Positions 11,948-20,876 of a stretch of DNA of 64,000 bases are shown piece after piece. The stretch is taken from NCBI GenBank assembly GCA_021396245.1, contig WNYE01000037.1, positions 310,001 through 374,000 on the forward strand. The letters run 5' to 3'. The position numbers and the translations under genes were made by a program. The DNA is from Sporothrix humicola (lineage: Eukaryota; Ascomycota; Sordariomycetes; Ophiostomatales; Ophiostomataceae). Below the pieces are notes generated by a model. The model was not told where the DNA came from. It searched no databases and was given only the letters and a program-made list of their open reading frames with translations. How positions within the stretch are numbered: the first letter of the stretch is position 1; each line of letters opens with the position of its first letter.

Positions 11948-11975
11948 GTTTATGGTTTATGGTTTATGGTTTATG
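11948..11975. repeat. 7-bp tandem array (GTTTATG), four perfect copies
   Basis: Four perfect copies of GTTTATG are followed by an imperfect fifth (GTTTGATG). The array ends about 280 nt upstream of the ENA start codon. Confidence 0.9.
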
Positions 11976-12179
11976 GTTTGATGGTTTCGAAAGATATAAG
12001 TATCTGGTCATCGTCACTTCTTGATGCTTCTGTTGGAAATCTTGTTTTATTTCTTTCTTCATCAAATAAACTTTAGAGTTTTGGAAACCTAGATTCTTGT
12101 CTTTTCTTGTTTCCTTTCTTCTTTCTAAACATCACCAACTTGCTTCATTAAGCTATCCACTCGTTTCATACCTCTCTCA

Positions 12180-12203
12180 ATGGAACAACTCGAGAACACT
12201 TAA
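12180..12203 (+). promoter_or_regulatory. short upstream ORF in the ENA leader
   Basis: An ATG followed by six codons and TAA (peptide MEQLENT) lies in the CT/CA-rich leader and ends 52 nt before the main start codon, in a different frame. If the transcript starts upstream of 12180, scanning ribosomes would meet it first. The transcription start is not known from sequence. Confidence 0.45.
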
Positions 12204-12255
12204 CTCCAACAAACTATTACTACCAAAAACACCACTTACACCTACCAAACATACG

Positions 12256-15200
12256 ATGCCTACACCATCGTTCACACAGCACCCGTTCCTCCTTAGCGTC
12301 CAGGATGTCGCCAAGCAACTGGAAACCGACGTCGACAAGGGCCTCACGGCCGTGCAGGTGCAGCAGCGGCAGGCCGAGTATGGCCGCAACGAGCTCGAGG
12401 TGCAGGAGCCGACGCCGTGGTACTCGATCCTGATCAAGCAGTTCTGCAACGCCATGATCATTGTGCTCTTTATTATCCTGGGCGTCTCGTTTGGCATTGG
12501 CGACGTGATTGAGGGCGGCGTCGTCGCTGCCGTCATTGTCATTAATGTCAGCATCGGCTTCTACCAGGAGTCGCGTGCCGAGAAGAAAATGGACGCACTG
12601 CGCACACTTTCGTCGCCCAGTGCTACGGTTGTCCGCGACGGCCACTCCAGCGTTGTCCCGAACGCCGACGTTGTCCCAGGTGACGTTGTCCTTTTGCGCA
12701 CTGGCGATACTGTCCCTGCCGACGCCCGCCTTTTTGAGAGCGTCAATCTCAGCTGCGACGAGCAGATGATGACGGGCGAGTCGATGCCCGTCGACAAGGT
12801 GACGCACAACCGCATCCTGGACCCGACTTCGGGCGCAGTCGCCACCGAGGAAGAGCGCGTCACCGACGGCGACCGCATCAACCTGGCGTTTGCGTCGACA
12901 AGCATCACCAAGGGCCGCGGCCGCGGTATCGTCATTGCCACGGGCATGGACACGGCTGTTGGCCGCATCGCCGCATCAGCAGCGGGCAAGAACCGTCGCA
13001 AGCCCGGCCGCTCGATGAACGTGCGCAAGTACGGCCCCAAGAAGGCGGCCCTAGGCACTGCGCGCCGCTTCTGGGACCTGATCCGGAAACTGATCGGTCT
13101 CAAGGACGTGACGCCCCTCCAGCGCCGTCTGACGTACCTGGCCTACGCTCTCTTTGTTCTGGCCGTCGTCATTGCCCTCATTGTCTTTGGCGTGCACAAG
13201 TTTGACCTCAACAGCGAGGTTGTGCTGTACGCCACGTCCACCGGCATTGCCCTGATCCCCGAGTCGCTGTCGATTGTCCTGATCATGACCATGGTCCAGG
13301 CGACACGCGTCATGCGCCAGGCCAATGTCGTCGTGCGCGATCTTGCCGCCCTTGAATTGCTGGGCGGTGTCACCAACATTTGCTCCGACAAGACTGGCAC
13401 TCTGACGCAAGGCGCCATGATTGTCAAGAAGGCCTGGCTGCCCCTCAAGCGCGTCCTGACTCTGCACGGTGCCAGTGATCCCAACGATCCCACCACCGGC
13501 AGCGTCAAAGAAGACACCAAGGACGCCCAGGGCCAGGAGGTCGATGCCCAGCTGACGCCCGACTTCCGCACGTTCTTGCTGGCCAGCTCGCTCTGCAACG
13601 CCTCGACCGTCCGCCAGGATCCCGAGTCGGGCGAGTGGCAGTCGATTGGCGAGCCGACCGAGATTGCCCTGCAGGTCTTTGCGCAGCGCTTTGGCATGGG
13701 CAAGCGCGCCCTCGAGGCCGCCGGCTGGACACAGCGCACCGAATTCCCCTTTGACAGCAACATCAAGCGCATGAGCGTCATCTACGACGCGCCCGCTGCT
13801 GACTCGCAAGAGTTTGATTTCTTGGGTGCCCAGAGCGCCCGCGACAACAGCCTTGTCCTCACAAAGGGCGCCGTCGAGCGCATCATTGAGCGCTGCACAT
13901 CTGTGGCCTGCACTGATGCTGAGAACAACGAAAACAAGGGCGCCGAGAGCGAGCCCATGACGGACGAGCTCAAGGAGAAGATCCTGGCGCAGATGAACAC
14001 CTTTGCGCCGCTGGGTCTGCGTGTCCTGGCCATTGCCTACCGCCCATGGAAAGGCCGCTTCGAGGACGGCGATGACACAAAGGAGAAGAGCGATGACGAC
14101 GATGAGGTCGACGAGAAGAAGGAGGCGTCGCACGCCATTGCCCCCACCACTACTGCTTTGACTGGCACCACTGCTGCCGCCACAATCGCCCAGAGCTCCC
14201 GCGCCGCCGCCGAGCAGAACCTGCGCGACCGCGTCGAGCAGGACCTGACGTTTGTCGGTCTCGTCGGCATCTACGACCCGCCGCGTGAAGAGACGGCGCC
14301 CTCCATCCGCGAGTGCACCGGCGCCGGCATCCACGTGCACATGCTGACGGGCGACCACCCGGCGACCGCCGAGGCCATTGCGCGCGAGGTCGGCATCCTG
14401 CCCGATGCGTCGGTCACTGGAACTCTGCCGGCCAATGTCGCCCGCTCGCTCGTGCTGCCCGCCACGGCCTTTGACGCCATGTCTGACGCCGAGCTCGACG
14501 CCCTCCCCCAGCTGCCGCTGGTCGTCGCTCGCTGCACGCCCGAAACCAAGACACGCATGATCGAGGCACTGCGCCGACGCAAGGCGTTTAGTGCCATGAC
14601 GGGTGACGGTGTCAACGACGCGCCCAGTCTGAGCCGTGCCGACGTCGGCATTGCCATGGGCTCCGGCAGTGATGTTGCCAAGGGCGCCGCCGCCATTGTC
14701 CTGGCCGATGATCGGTTCTCGTCGATCGTCGCCGCCGTCCGCGAGGGTCGCCGCATGTTTGACAATATCCAGAAATTCATGCTCCACCTTCTGACCTCCA
14801 ACATTGCCGAGGTCATTGTCCTCATCATCGGTCTGTCGTTCAAGGACGACGACGGCTTCTCCGTCTTCCCCGTCAGCGCGCTGCACATTTTGTGGATCAA
14901 CATCTTCACGTCGGCCATGCCCGCCCTCGGTCTCGGCATGGAAAAGGCCTCGCCCGAGACCATGCACCGCCCGCCCCACGGCCGCGGCATCTTTACGCGC
15001 CAGCTCGTGTGGGACATGCTCGTCTACGGCGTCGTCATGGGCGCTGTTTCACTCCTCACCTTTGTGACCGTCGTCTACGGCGCCAACGGCGGCGAGCTCG
15101 GCCACGAGTGCAACCGCGAATGGTCCGAGAGCTGCCACGCCGTCTTCCGCGCCCGCGCCACCGTTTTCGTGCAGCTGACCTATTTGATCCTGTTCTCCGC

Positions 15201-15633
15201 CTGGGAGTTCAAGGACATGCGCCGCTCCCTCTTCCGCCTCAACCCCGACAACCCGCACCACTTCCCTCTGAACGTCGCCACCGACCTCTGGGCCAACAAG
15301 TTCCTGTTCTTCTCCGTCGTCATCGGCCTCATCCCTCCCATCATTCTGGTCTATGTCCCCGTCATTGGCGAAAAGGTCTTGAAGCACAAGCCCATTACCT
15401 GGGAGTGGGGCCTCGTCTTTGCCGGCATTGCCGTTTTCCTGCTCGCCGTCGAGGGCTGGAAGTACGCCAAGCGCAGCATGGGCCTCTTTGACGACACCGT
15501 CGGCGCCGTCCCCACCAGCGGCCGCTGGAAGCGCGGCCGTCGCAACACTACGGGCGACGCCAACGTCGAGGCCGGCCGCCCTCCGCTGATGCAAAAGAGC
15601 CTGACCATGAGCACCATGCACAGCAGCTCGTGA
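12256..15633 (+). CDS. ENA: ENA-type (type IID) sodium/potassium-exporting P-type ATPase
   Basis: The pump is 1,125 residues with no intron. It carries the P-type ATPase marks in order: paired helices M1-M2 (about 65-110), actuator-domain TGE at 173-175, an M4 motif IPES near 334-337, the phosphorylated aspartate in DKTGT at D378, a nucleotide-binding domain with an acidic low-complexity insert near 610-630 (KSDDDDEVDEKKE), TGDGVND at 782-788, and six C-terminal helices. The overall sequence is of the fungal ENA class, which exports Na+ or K+ at high salt or alkaline pH, usually at the plasma membrane. I chose the ATG at 12256 because the upstream in-frame stretch begins with TTG and reads as a CT/CA-rich leader. 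The large open frames on the opposite strand are shadows. Confidence 0.95.
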   Translation: MPTPSFTQHPFLLSVQDVAKQLETDVDKGLTAVQVQQRQAEYGRNELEVQEPTPWYSILIKQFCNAMIIVLFIILGVSFGIGDVIEGGVVAAVIVINVSIGFYQESRAEKKMDALRTLSSPSATVVRDGHSSVVPNADVVPGDVVLLRTGDTVPADARLFESVNLSCDEQMMTGESMPVDKVTHNRILDPTSGAVATEEERVTDGDRINLAFASTSITKGRGRGIVIATGMDTAVGRIAASAAGKNRRKPGRSMNVRKYGPKKAALGTARRFWDLIRKLIGLKDVTPLQRRLTYLAYALFVLAVVIALIVFGVHKFDLNSEVVLYATSTGIALIPESLSIVLIMTMVQATRVMRQANVVVRDLAALELLGGVTNICSDKTGTLTQGAMIVKKAWLPLKRVLTLHGASDPNDPTTGSVKEDTKDAQGQEVDAQLTPDFRTFLLASSLCNASTVRQDPESGEWQSIGEPTEIALQVFAQRFGMGKRALEAAGWTQRTEFPFDSNIKRMSVIYDAPAADSQEFDFLGAQSARDNSLVLTKGAVERIIERCTSVACTDAENNENKGAESEPMTDELKEKILAQMNTFAPLGLRVLAIAYRPWKGRFEDGDDTKEKSDDDDEVDEKKEASHAIAPTTTALTGTTAAATIAQSSRAAAEQNLRDRVEQDLTFVGLVGIYDPPREETAPSIRECTGAGIHVHMLTGDHPATAEAIAREVGILPDASVTGTLPANVARSLVLPATAFDAMSDAELDALPQLPLVVARCTPETKTRMIEALRRRKAFSAMTGDGVNDAPSLSRADVGIAMGSGSDVAKGAAAIVLADDRFSSIVAAVREGRRMFDNIQKFMLHLLTSNIAEVIVLIIGLSFKDDDGFSVFPVSALHILWINIFTSAMPALGLGMEKASPETMHRPPHGRGIFTRQLVWDMLVYGVVMGAVSLLTFVTVVYGANGGELGHECNREWSESCHAVFRARATVFVQLTYLILFSAWEFKDMRRSLFRLNPDNPHHFPLNVATDLWANKFLFFSVVIGLIPPIILVYVPVIGEKVLKHKPITWEWGLVFAGIAVFLLAVEGWKYAKRSMGLFDDTVGAVPTSGRWKRGRRNTTGDANVEAGRPPLMQKSLTMSTMHSSS

Positions 15634-17240
15634 AAGTGAAGGATATCAGTGGAAGAAGAGCGTTTAGCATAGCGTTTGATTTTGGTCTTTGATGTTTGAT
15701 TTTCTGTTTATGATTTAGTTTGCTTTTTTCCCGTCTTGTTTCTTCGAGGACTTATCCTCGGTGTTATGATTTACGTCTTACGTCTTAGAGGTCTACGGAC
15801 CAGCTTATCCCGCAAAACAGGGCAACCCGAGTTAGGACGAGGATATCATGTTTTACTTTATCTCATGTATTTAGTTTCAAGTACAACCACTTTTGACGTT
15901 TGAACAATTATGAAAGATTACAATCAAACAGATCTCGATGCTTCCGTCTGTGATTCTTGTCCTCGTAAACCATTGAGAGTGTAAAAGTGTCCCCATTCGG
16001 AAATCGCCCGTCCCAAAGAGGAAGTTCTGCCGTGAGGTGACATGGCCAACAACTGGAATGGGGGACAAGATCGCTGGTCAAATCGGAGACGCCAGCCAAC
16101 AATACGACGGCAGGCAATGTCAAGCGAGTGCAAAATACCAAGAAGGAAGAAAAGACGACTCAAAAACCTGAAAAGTTGTAAGCTGACCCGCGTTTCAAGT
16201 TGACTACCCTGGAATGGGGAATGGGAGGACGGGATTGGGGGAAAAGAAGGGAAATTTAGAGGAGTTCGACCAGCATATTGCGCCCATGATATCATATTAA
16301 TAAATTCAACCGTCAATGGTAAATGTCACTTACCTTTCCCCTCACTTTTGTCTTTTGCTCATTGCACCGAGCCACCCTCGTCCTCAATTCACCGATTGAG
16401 CCACAACCCTTGTCTTCTCTGTTTGGAGACGGAGATTTCTCGATGAAATCTCGATGCTAACGCTACGATTGTCGGAATTGATTCTTGCCATTACCACCTG
16501 GTTCTATTCTTGTCATGATCCTTGTCGTCGCCTCGTTGTCTATATTGTAAGGCATTCGCTTGAGAAGATCAACATCCGAATTCCTGGCGTTTGGAGCGAA
16601 CTTCCCCAGATTCAGTCGCCTTCCCTGCGAGACGGCCCTATTTGATGACCTTCATAAGGAAGGCCCTGTATATGATGCATCAACGTCGTAACCGTCGAGA
16701 ATATTCTCCCGTGTCTGTTGGAATCGGCCTTGACGATTGGAAACTCAGTCGCAGGCCTCACCGATGCTCGATCGATGATGCCCTAACCCAGAGATGAATA
16801 TTTGTTGGAACAGGCAAAATGAGTAAAGTCCAGCGAGGGTGCGAGCCAGCTCATTATATCATTAATATTGACCACCCCGGCTTGCGCTGACCTTGGTTTT
16901 TGACATGTTTTAACCCCTCCTATTGCATGTTATTACTCTACTGGGTGTATTATAGGTGACGTCTCCACGAGATAACGTGGGCGACAAAGCGAGAAACGGG
17001 GAACAAGACAATCTGACAATCAAGGCCGATCCCATATTGTTGACAAGTGCATAAATGTCCTGACCTTTCCTCTCGGTGAGTCGTCCGTCTCTTTGGCTTT
17101 TAGTCCTTTTCTTCAAGTGATTTCACAGATAAAATCTACATCTTTCTCAATGCCTTTCTTTCCATAATACGACGAGAGCAGTGCTTTCACTCTTCTTTCG
17201 CTACAACATAAAATAAAATAAATTCAATACGTTGACCAAA
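15634..17240. other. intergenic region, 1.6 kb
   Basis: It holds the 3' end of the ENA transcript, including a small hairpin at 15745-15760, and the leader of the next plus-strand gene. Short open frames around 15.9-16.8 kb show no domain and no coding-like composition. I see no gene. Confidence 0.55.
15745..15760 (+). other. small hairpin in the ENA 3' region
   Basis: CGAGGA and TCCTCG form a perfect 6-bp stem around a CTTA loop, 112 nt after the ENA stop. It is followed by two copies of TTACGTC. A role in 3' end formation is only a guess. Confidence 0.4.
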
Positions 17241-17951
17241 ATGTCCGTCGCTATTCTTCACCAGCCAAGCTCTCACTCGCTCTCGGCCGGCCCGATTGTC
17301 GTTGCCTGCACGGCACCCGTGACGGCGCCTGTCCCCATCCCGATTCCGGCCCACATCCCCGACCCGGTTCCACTCTCCGTGTCCATCAACACACAGGATA
17401 CTGCCCATTTGACGGTCCCTGTGCCCGTCCGCCCCGCCTTCAACTGGCGCAACACGACAGACCGTTTGCGGGAAGGGCTGCACCGCCCGCTGCCGTTTGA
17501 GCGTGTCCACATCCAGCAGCGCCAGTCCGTCTTTCAAGAAATCGGGTTGGACGGCGAGGACGTGACCGACGACGAAGAGTTTGACTCGTTTGACGTGGCC
17601 GACATTGACGAGATCCTGCCGTCGCGCCGGCCCGTGTCGGGCGTCTTTCTGACCAACTTTTTGCGACTCGGCCTGGGGGATGACGTTCCTACGGCGCAAC
17701 AGAGTCTGCGCAAACGCACTTCGTGGTCGCCATCGTGGTCGCCTTCTGCAGACAGCACTTCGTCCGTCTCCCGCACATGGTCTGTGGCGACGGCGACTAC
17801 ATCGACGACGGCCACCTCGACATCAGCGTCGTCGTCTGGCTTCACAGACCGCAAGCGGCGGTGGTATTCCCGGCTGGGTGGAGGAGGCGGAGGCAGTTTG
17901 CGGCTGGCACACAAACGGTCGATCTTGTCTGCAAGGGATTTTAGCAAGTAA
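17241..17951 (+). CDS. Unknown acidic/disordered fungal protein
   Basis: This is a single-exon frame of 236 residues. The ATG at 17241 (AAAATGTCC context) is preferred over an in-frame TTG nine bases earlier. The N-terminal half is rich in Pro, Val and Ile with repeated PVPIPIP-like patches. A central segment (about 85-150) has ordered-looking sequence, RLREGLHRPLPFERVHIQQR, then an acidic run DDEEFDSFDVADIDE. The C-terminal third is Ser/Thr-rich with a GGGGGG stretch and a basic tail. I do not recognise a family. Codon use resembles its neighbours, which supports a real gene. It converges with the next minus-strand gene, leaving 425 bp between stops. Confidence 0.7.
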   Translation: MSVAILHQPSSHSLSAGPIVVACTAPVTAPVPIPIPAHIPDPVPLSVSINTQDTAHLTVPVPVRPAFNWRNTTDRLREGLHRPLPFERVHIQQRQSVFQEIGLDGEDVTDDEEFDSFDVADIDEILPSRRPVSGVFLTNFLRLGLGDDVPTAQQSLRKRTSWSPSWSPSADSTSSVSRTWSVATATTSTTATSTSASSSGFTDRKRRWYSRLGGGGGGSLRLAHKRSILSARDFSK

Positions 17952-18376
17952 CGAGGAGAAGAGTGACTGACGATGAAACGAGACACGAGGACATGCACTA
18001 AAATGTAATGATGATGATATATTTTAATTGATGATAATAATAAACAAGACAATAAGCTTATGGATATATGCTGAACAAATGAAAATCGTTATGTACATGG
18101 ATGCGCCATGAAGCGCTATGCAGTCTCGAAGACAATTGTCTTCTCCTCTTGTGGAATGTCTTTGCCACGAGGCGAGGCGACGGCCTTGCGGGGATGAGAC
18201 GTGGGTGTCCAAGTTGAAATTGAGTCAGATTGGACGTGGCGTAATGCAGGAAGAGACTGGATGACTGTCTCCTACTGGCTCGTCTCGCATACTGTTTGTT
18301 GCGAATCTGTCAAGCCGGGCGCTGCATTTAGGGAGTGGTGGTTTAATCTTGAAAATTGTTCGTCCACCACACCACC
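17952..18376. other. convergent 3' spacer
   Basis: This 425-bp gap between two convergent stop codons has an AT-rich stretch near 18.0-18.06 kb, consistent with 3' untranslated DNA. I see nothing else in it. Confidence 0.5.
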
Positions 18377-19816
18377 TCACACAGGAAGCGCCACCCACGG
18401 CCGCACCTGCTTCTGGTCAATATTCTCGCCAAACTTGGCGCGCAGCCGCTCTAGGATCCGCTGGGCCTCGTCGGACTCGCCGACGAACGCGAGGTGGCGG
18501 ACGGTGTCGAGGCCCATTGACACGATCCGGCCGACGTGGCCCGGGCGGCGGCCCTTGGGTGGCTCGGCGGGCATGTGCTGGTGGAGGACGCGGGACAGCA
18601 TCTGGTCGTTGCTCAACAGGGCCTGGGCGGGGGCGGGCGTCGGCCGCGTGGGGTGTCTTAGGTCGAGGTGGGCGCGCTCCACGAGAACGCCCGGCCGCTG
18701 GTCGTGGTCCATGATGCTGACAAACGAGTCGTAGAGTCTGGGGGTCGGGTCGGCGAGGTTCCAGGCCTTGAGGGTGGACATCCAGGAGAGCTCGCACCAG
18801 GGCCAAAAGACGGTGCGCTGGAAGGCCACTGATGGCGAGGGGGAAGACTGCAGGGAAGAGTTCACATCTCTCACGAGATCGGCGCCCTGGCGCATGGCGC
18901 TGTAGGCGTCGTCGAGCGTGTCGGCGCCGCGTGCTTTGGCGCGGACGAGCGCGTCCAGCACGAAGGAGGCGCTGCTGACGCGGTAGCTCGCTGAGGAGGC
19001 GGCAGCTGTAGAAGTAGAACCGGGCGCCGGCCGCCCCACCTGGATCTCGACCTGCTCTGGTCCCTCGCCACGCTGCAGCCGCTCAACCCACTGCCAGACG
19101 ACGCCGTCCAGCCCGGGCTCGGCGGCCAGGAACTGTATCAGCACGCTGGTAAACTGCGTGTCTGACAAAAAGGAGAGATCGCGTTCGAGGCCCGAGGCGC
19201 GCAGCCATTGTAGAACCCGTAGACCCGCCCCCGTGTCTGCCATGAACGTCCTTGTCGTGGCGTGCGACGACTGCACGGCCTCGCGGCGTTTGGCGAGGAG
19301 ACAGCCGGCGGCGCGTTTGGTGGTCATGAGGCCGCGGGCGACGGCCCAGTCGAAAATGTCCATTGGGTCGCGGTCGGCGTTGACGTTGACACTGCCAACA
19401 ACGGAGCCGACACCGGAGGCGGGGGTATGTGCCACCGCAGACGATGCGACAGCACCCGAGACAATCGACTCCAACGGGCTGACCTTGGCCGTCGTCTTTG
19501 GCTTTGCGAGCTGGTCGTACGTAAAGAGGGGGTTGCTCAGGATGGACCGCAGATGGCGGTCGGTCGGGCGGTGTTTTGAAGAGGCGGTCATGTTGGCCGT
19601 AGTCGTCGAGGTGGTATTCAGGGAAGTCGGCTTCGCCGACTCTGTCGCCGCCGTTTCGGTCGCCTCTCCCAATCCATGCTCTCTGTCCAAATGTTTCCGA
19701 AACGACGTGGTCAGCGTGTCGAGCAGTTTCTTGCGGCTCTTCTCGTTGAGCGGCAGCGGGTGGTGGATCTTGGGCAGCATCCCCTTGAGGGAGCTGTACG
19801 GTCGTGTTGGTAGCAT
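18377..19816 (-). CDS. Uncharacterised fungal protein, probable mitochondrial type
   Basis: This single exon encodes 479 residues. The N-terminus is basic with few acidic residues at first (MLPTRPYSSLKGMLPK) and could be a mitochondrial presequence. A helical segment with KSRKKLLDTLTTSFRKHLDREH follows, then a Ser/Thr/Ala-rich linker, and a helical C-terminal two thirds containing DPMDIFDWAVARGLMTTKRA. I recall similar uncharacterised proteins across filamentous ascomycetes, but cannot name a function. The helical repeats may resemble PPR-like organellar factors; this is inference only. The start is shared with no upstream in-frame ATG that looks better. It is divergent from the EthD gene with 448 bp between starts. 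Confidence 0.75.
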   Translation of the reverse strand: MLPTRPYSSLKGMLPKIHHPLPLNEKSRKKLLDTLTTSFRKHLDREHGLGEATETAATESAKPTSLNTTSTTTANMTASSKHRPTDRHLRSILSNPLFTYDQLAKPKTTAKVSPLESIVSGAVASSAVAHTPASGVGSVVGSVNVNADRDPMDIFDWAVARGLMTTKRAAGCLLAKRREAVQSSHATTRTFMADTGAGLRVLQWLRASGLERDLSFLSDTQFTSVLIQFLAAEPGLDGVVWQWVERLQRGEGPEQVEIQVGRPAPGSTSTAAASSASYRVSSASFVLDALVRAKARGADTLDDAYSAMRQGADLVRDVNSSLQSSPSPSVAFQRTVFWPWCELSWMSTLKAWNLADPTPRLYDSFVSIMDHDQRPGVLVERAHLDLRHPTRPTPAPAQALLSNDQMLSRVLHQHMPAEPPKGRRPGHVGRIVSMGLDTVRHLAFVGESDEAQRILERLRAKFGENIDQKQVRPWVALPV

Positions 19817-20264
19817 GTCGGCAGGCGCGTGGTGGTTGATGTGATTGTCGTCAATCGGAAGAAGGTGACGATGTTCACCGACGATGACATACGACTTGCT
19901 CCCAAAGGTCAGCAGGTTTGCCAGCTACCCCACTGTGGAATTGTGTGAACAAAGCACGTGATTCTACCCACAACATCACGTGCGAACGTCAACAATAGGT
20001 CTTTCCGCTTCTGGCACCGCCCACCACTAACAGCGTTAGCGTTCAGTGTAAGTCGCAGCGGGTACTGAGCTCCGGGGAGGAGTAGGAGGAGGCCAGCTGC
20101 GGAGGGGTGACGGAGATCAATACACGTTGGCAGGCGTGGTTATTTATTGAGAGCTCCCATGGCCGTAGATCGAGTTACTGGATCAAACCTACACATACGG
20201 AGTAAAAATACTACTTTCCCTCTCCCACCCTCTACTCCTCCGTACTTCGTACGTCGTCGGCAAA
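19817..20264. promoter_or_regulatory. divergent promoter region
   Basis: This 448-bp region separates the starts of the minus-strand mitochondrial-type gene and the plus-strand EthD gene. It contains one exact TACGGAGTA (20196-20204), a motif that recurs in other gaps of this window. No clear TATA box is seen. Confidence 0.5.
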
Positions 20265-20777
20265 ATGGCCCCCACGATCACCCCCGTCAAAAAGGACGAG
20301 ACGTTCTACCGGGTTACGACGTTCTTCAAGCGCCGCCCCGACTTGACGGAAAAGCAATGCCACGACCACTGGGGCTTTGTGCACGGCCCTCTGGTGGTGC
20401 CGTGGGCGCTCAAGTACGGCATCTGCGAGTACACGCAGTTCCGGACGCCCTCGGAGCTCAGAAAAGCATTCACGGCGCGCATGGACTCGGTGTTTGCGTC
20501 GGACATTGACTTTGACGCGGCGGCCGACTTTTACGTCAAGAGCTACGACGACTACCTGGCGGCGTACAAGGACCCGTACTACATCCAGGTCATTGAGCCG
20601 GACGAGCACAACTTTGTGGACAAGAGCGAGGGGGGATCGACGACGGTCGTTCGGGCGATGACCACTCTCGGGCAGTGCCGGTACATGATCCGGGACGGGG
20701 TGCCGGTGGTGGACGTGTCGGACGAGATCTGGGCGCGGTGGCACGAGTTTTATCCGGAGAAGGAGGAGTCCAAGTAG
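20265..20777 (+). CDS. EthD-domain protein (dimeric alpha/beta barrel)
   Basis: This 170-residue single-exon protein contains the EthD-type motif FFKRRPDLTEKQCHDHW followed by H-G-P, typical of fungal EthD-domain proteins. Such proteins are small dimeric alpha/beta barrels. Some act on polyketides or in degradation of aromatic or ether compounds; others have no known role. No signal peptide is present, so it is probably cytosolic. It stops only 99 bp from the stop of the convergent Zn2Cys6 regulator. There is no polyketide synthase or tailoring enzyme nearby, so a metabolite-cluster role is not supported here. Confidence 0.88.
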   Translation: MAPTITPVKKDETFYRVTTFFKRRPDLTEKQCHDHWGFVHGPLVVPWALKYGICEYTQFRTPSELRKAFTARMDSVFASDIDFDAAADFYVKSYDDYLAAYKDPYYIQVIEPDEHNFVDKSEGGSTTVVRAMTTLGQCRYMIRDGVPVVDVSDEIWARWHEFYPEKEESK

Positions 20778-20820
20778 GGGACTCTCATAGCATTGATGCA
20801 ATTATTCAATTCAATTCATT

Positions 20821-20830
20821 TATTTATTAA
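20821..20830 (-). terminator. polyadenylation signal candidates for the Zn2Cys6 gene
   Basis: Two overlapping AATAAA hexamers lie on the minus strand (20826-20821 and 20830-20825), about 50 nt after the stop codon of the regulator gene. The position fits a poly-A signal. Confidence 0.5.
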
Positions 20831-20876
20831 TACATTCGCTCGCTCGTCATTTTCATCCATTCCTTTCCTTTCAGCA

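Larger units (their letters stand above)
8254..12255. other. intergenic region, 4.0 kb, with several short tandem arrays
   Basis: This is a divergent promoter region between the disordered-protein gene (leftward) and the ENA ATPase (rightward). From about 8.27 to 9.2 kb the plus strand is purine-rich, consistent with a CT-rich leader for the leftward gene. The last about 190 nt is a CT- then CA-rich leader for ENA. Between lie a 53-bp tandem duplication, two 10-bp arrays, a 7-bp array and some PacC-type cores, listed separately. Open frames here have no recognisable domain. Confidence 0.6.

Noticed and set aside
13051..14979. 642-codon minus-strand frame
   Set aside because: Antisense of the ENA pump gene, whose strand has all the P-type motifs. 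No domain on the minus strand.
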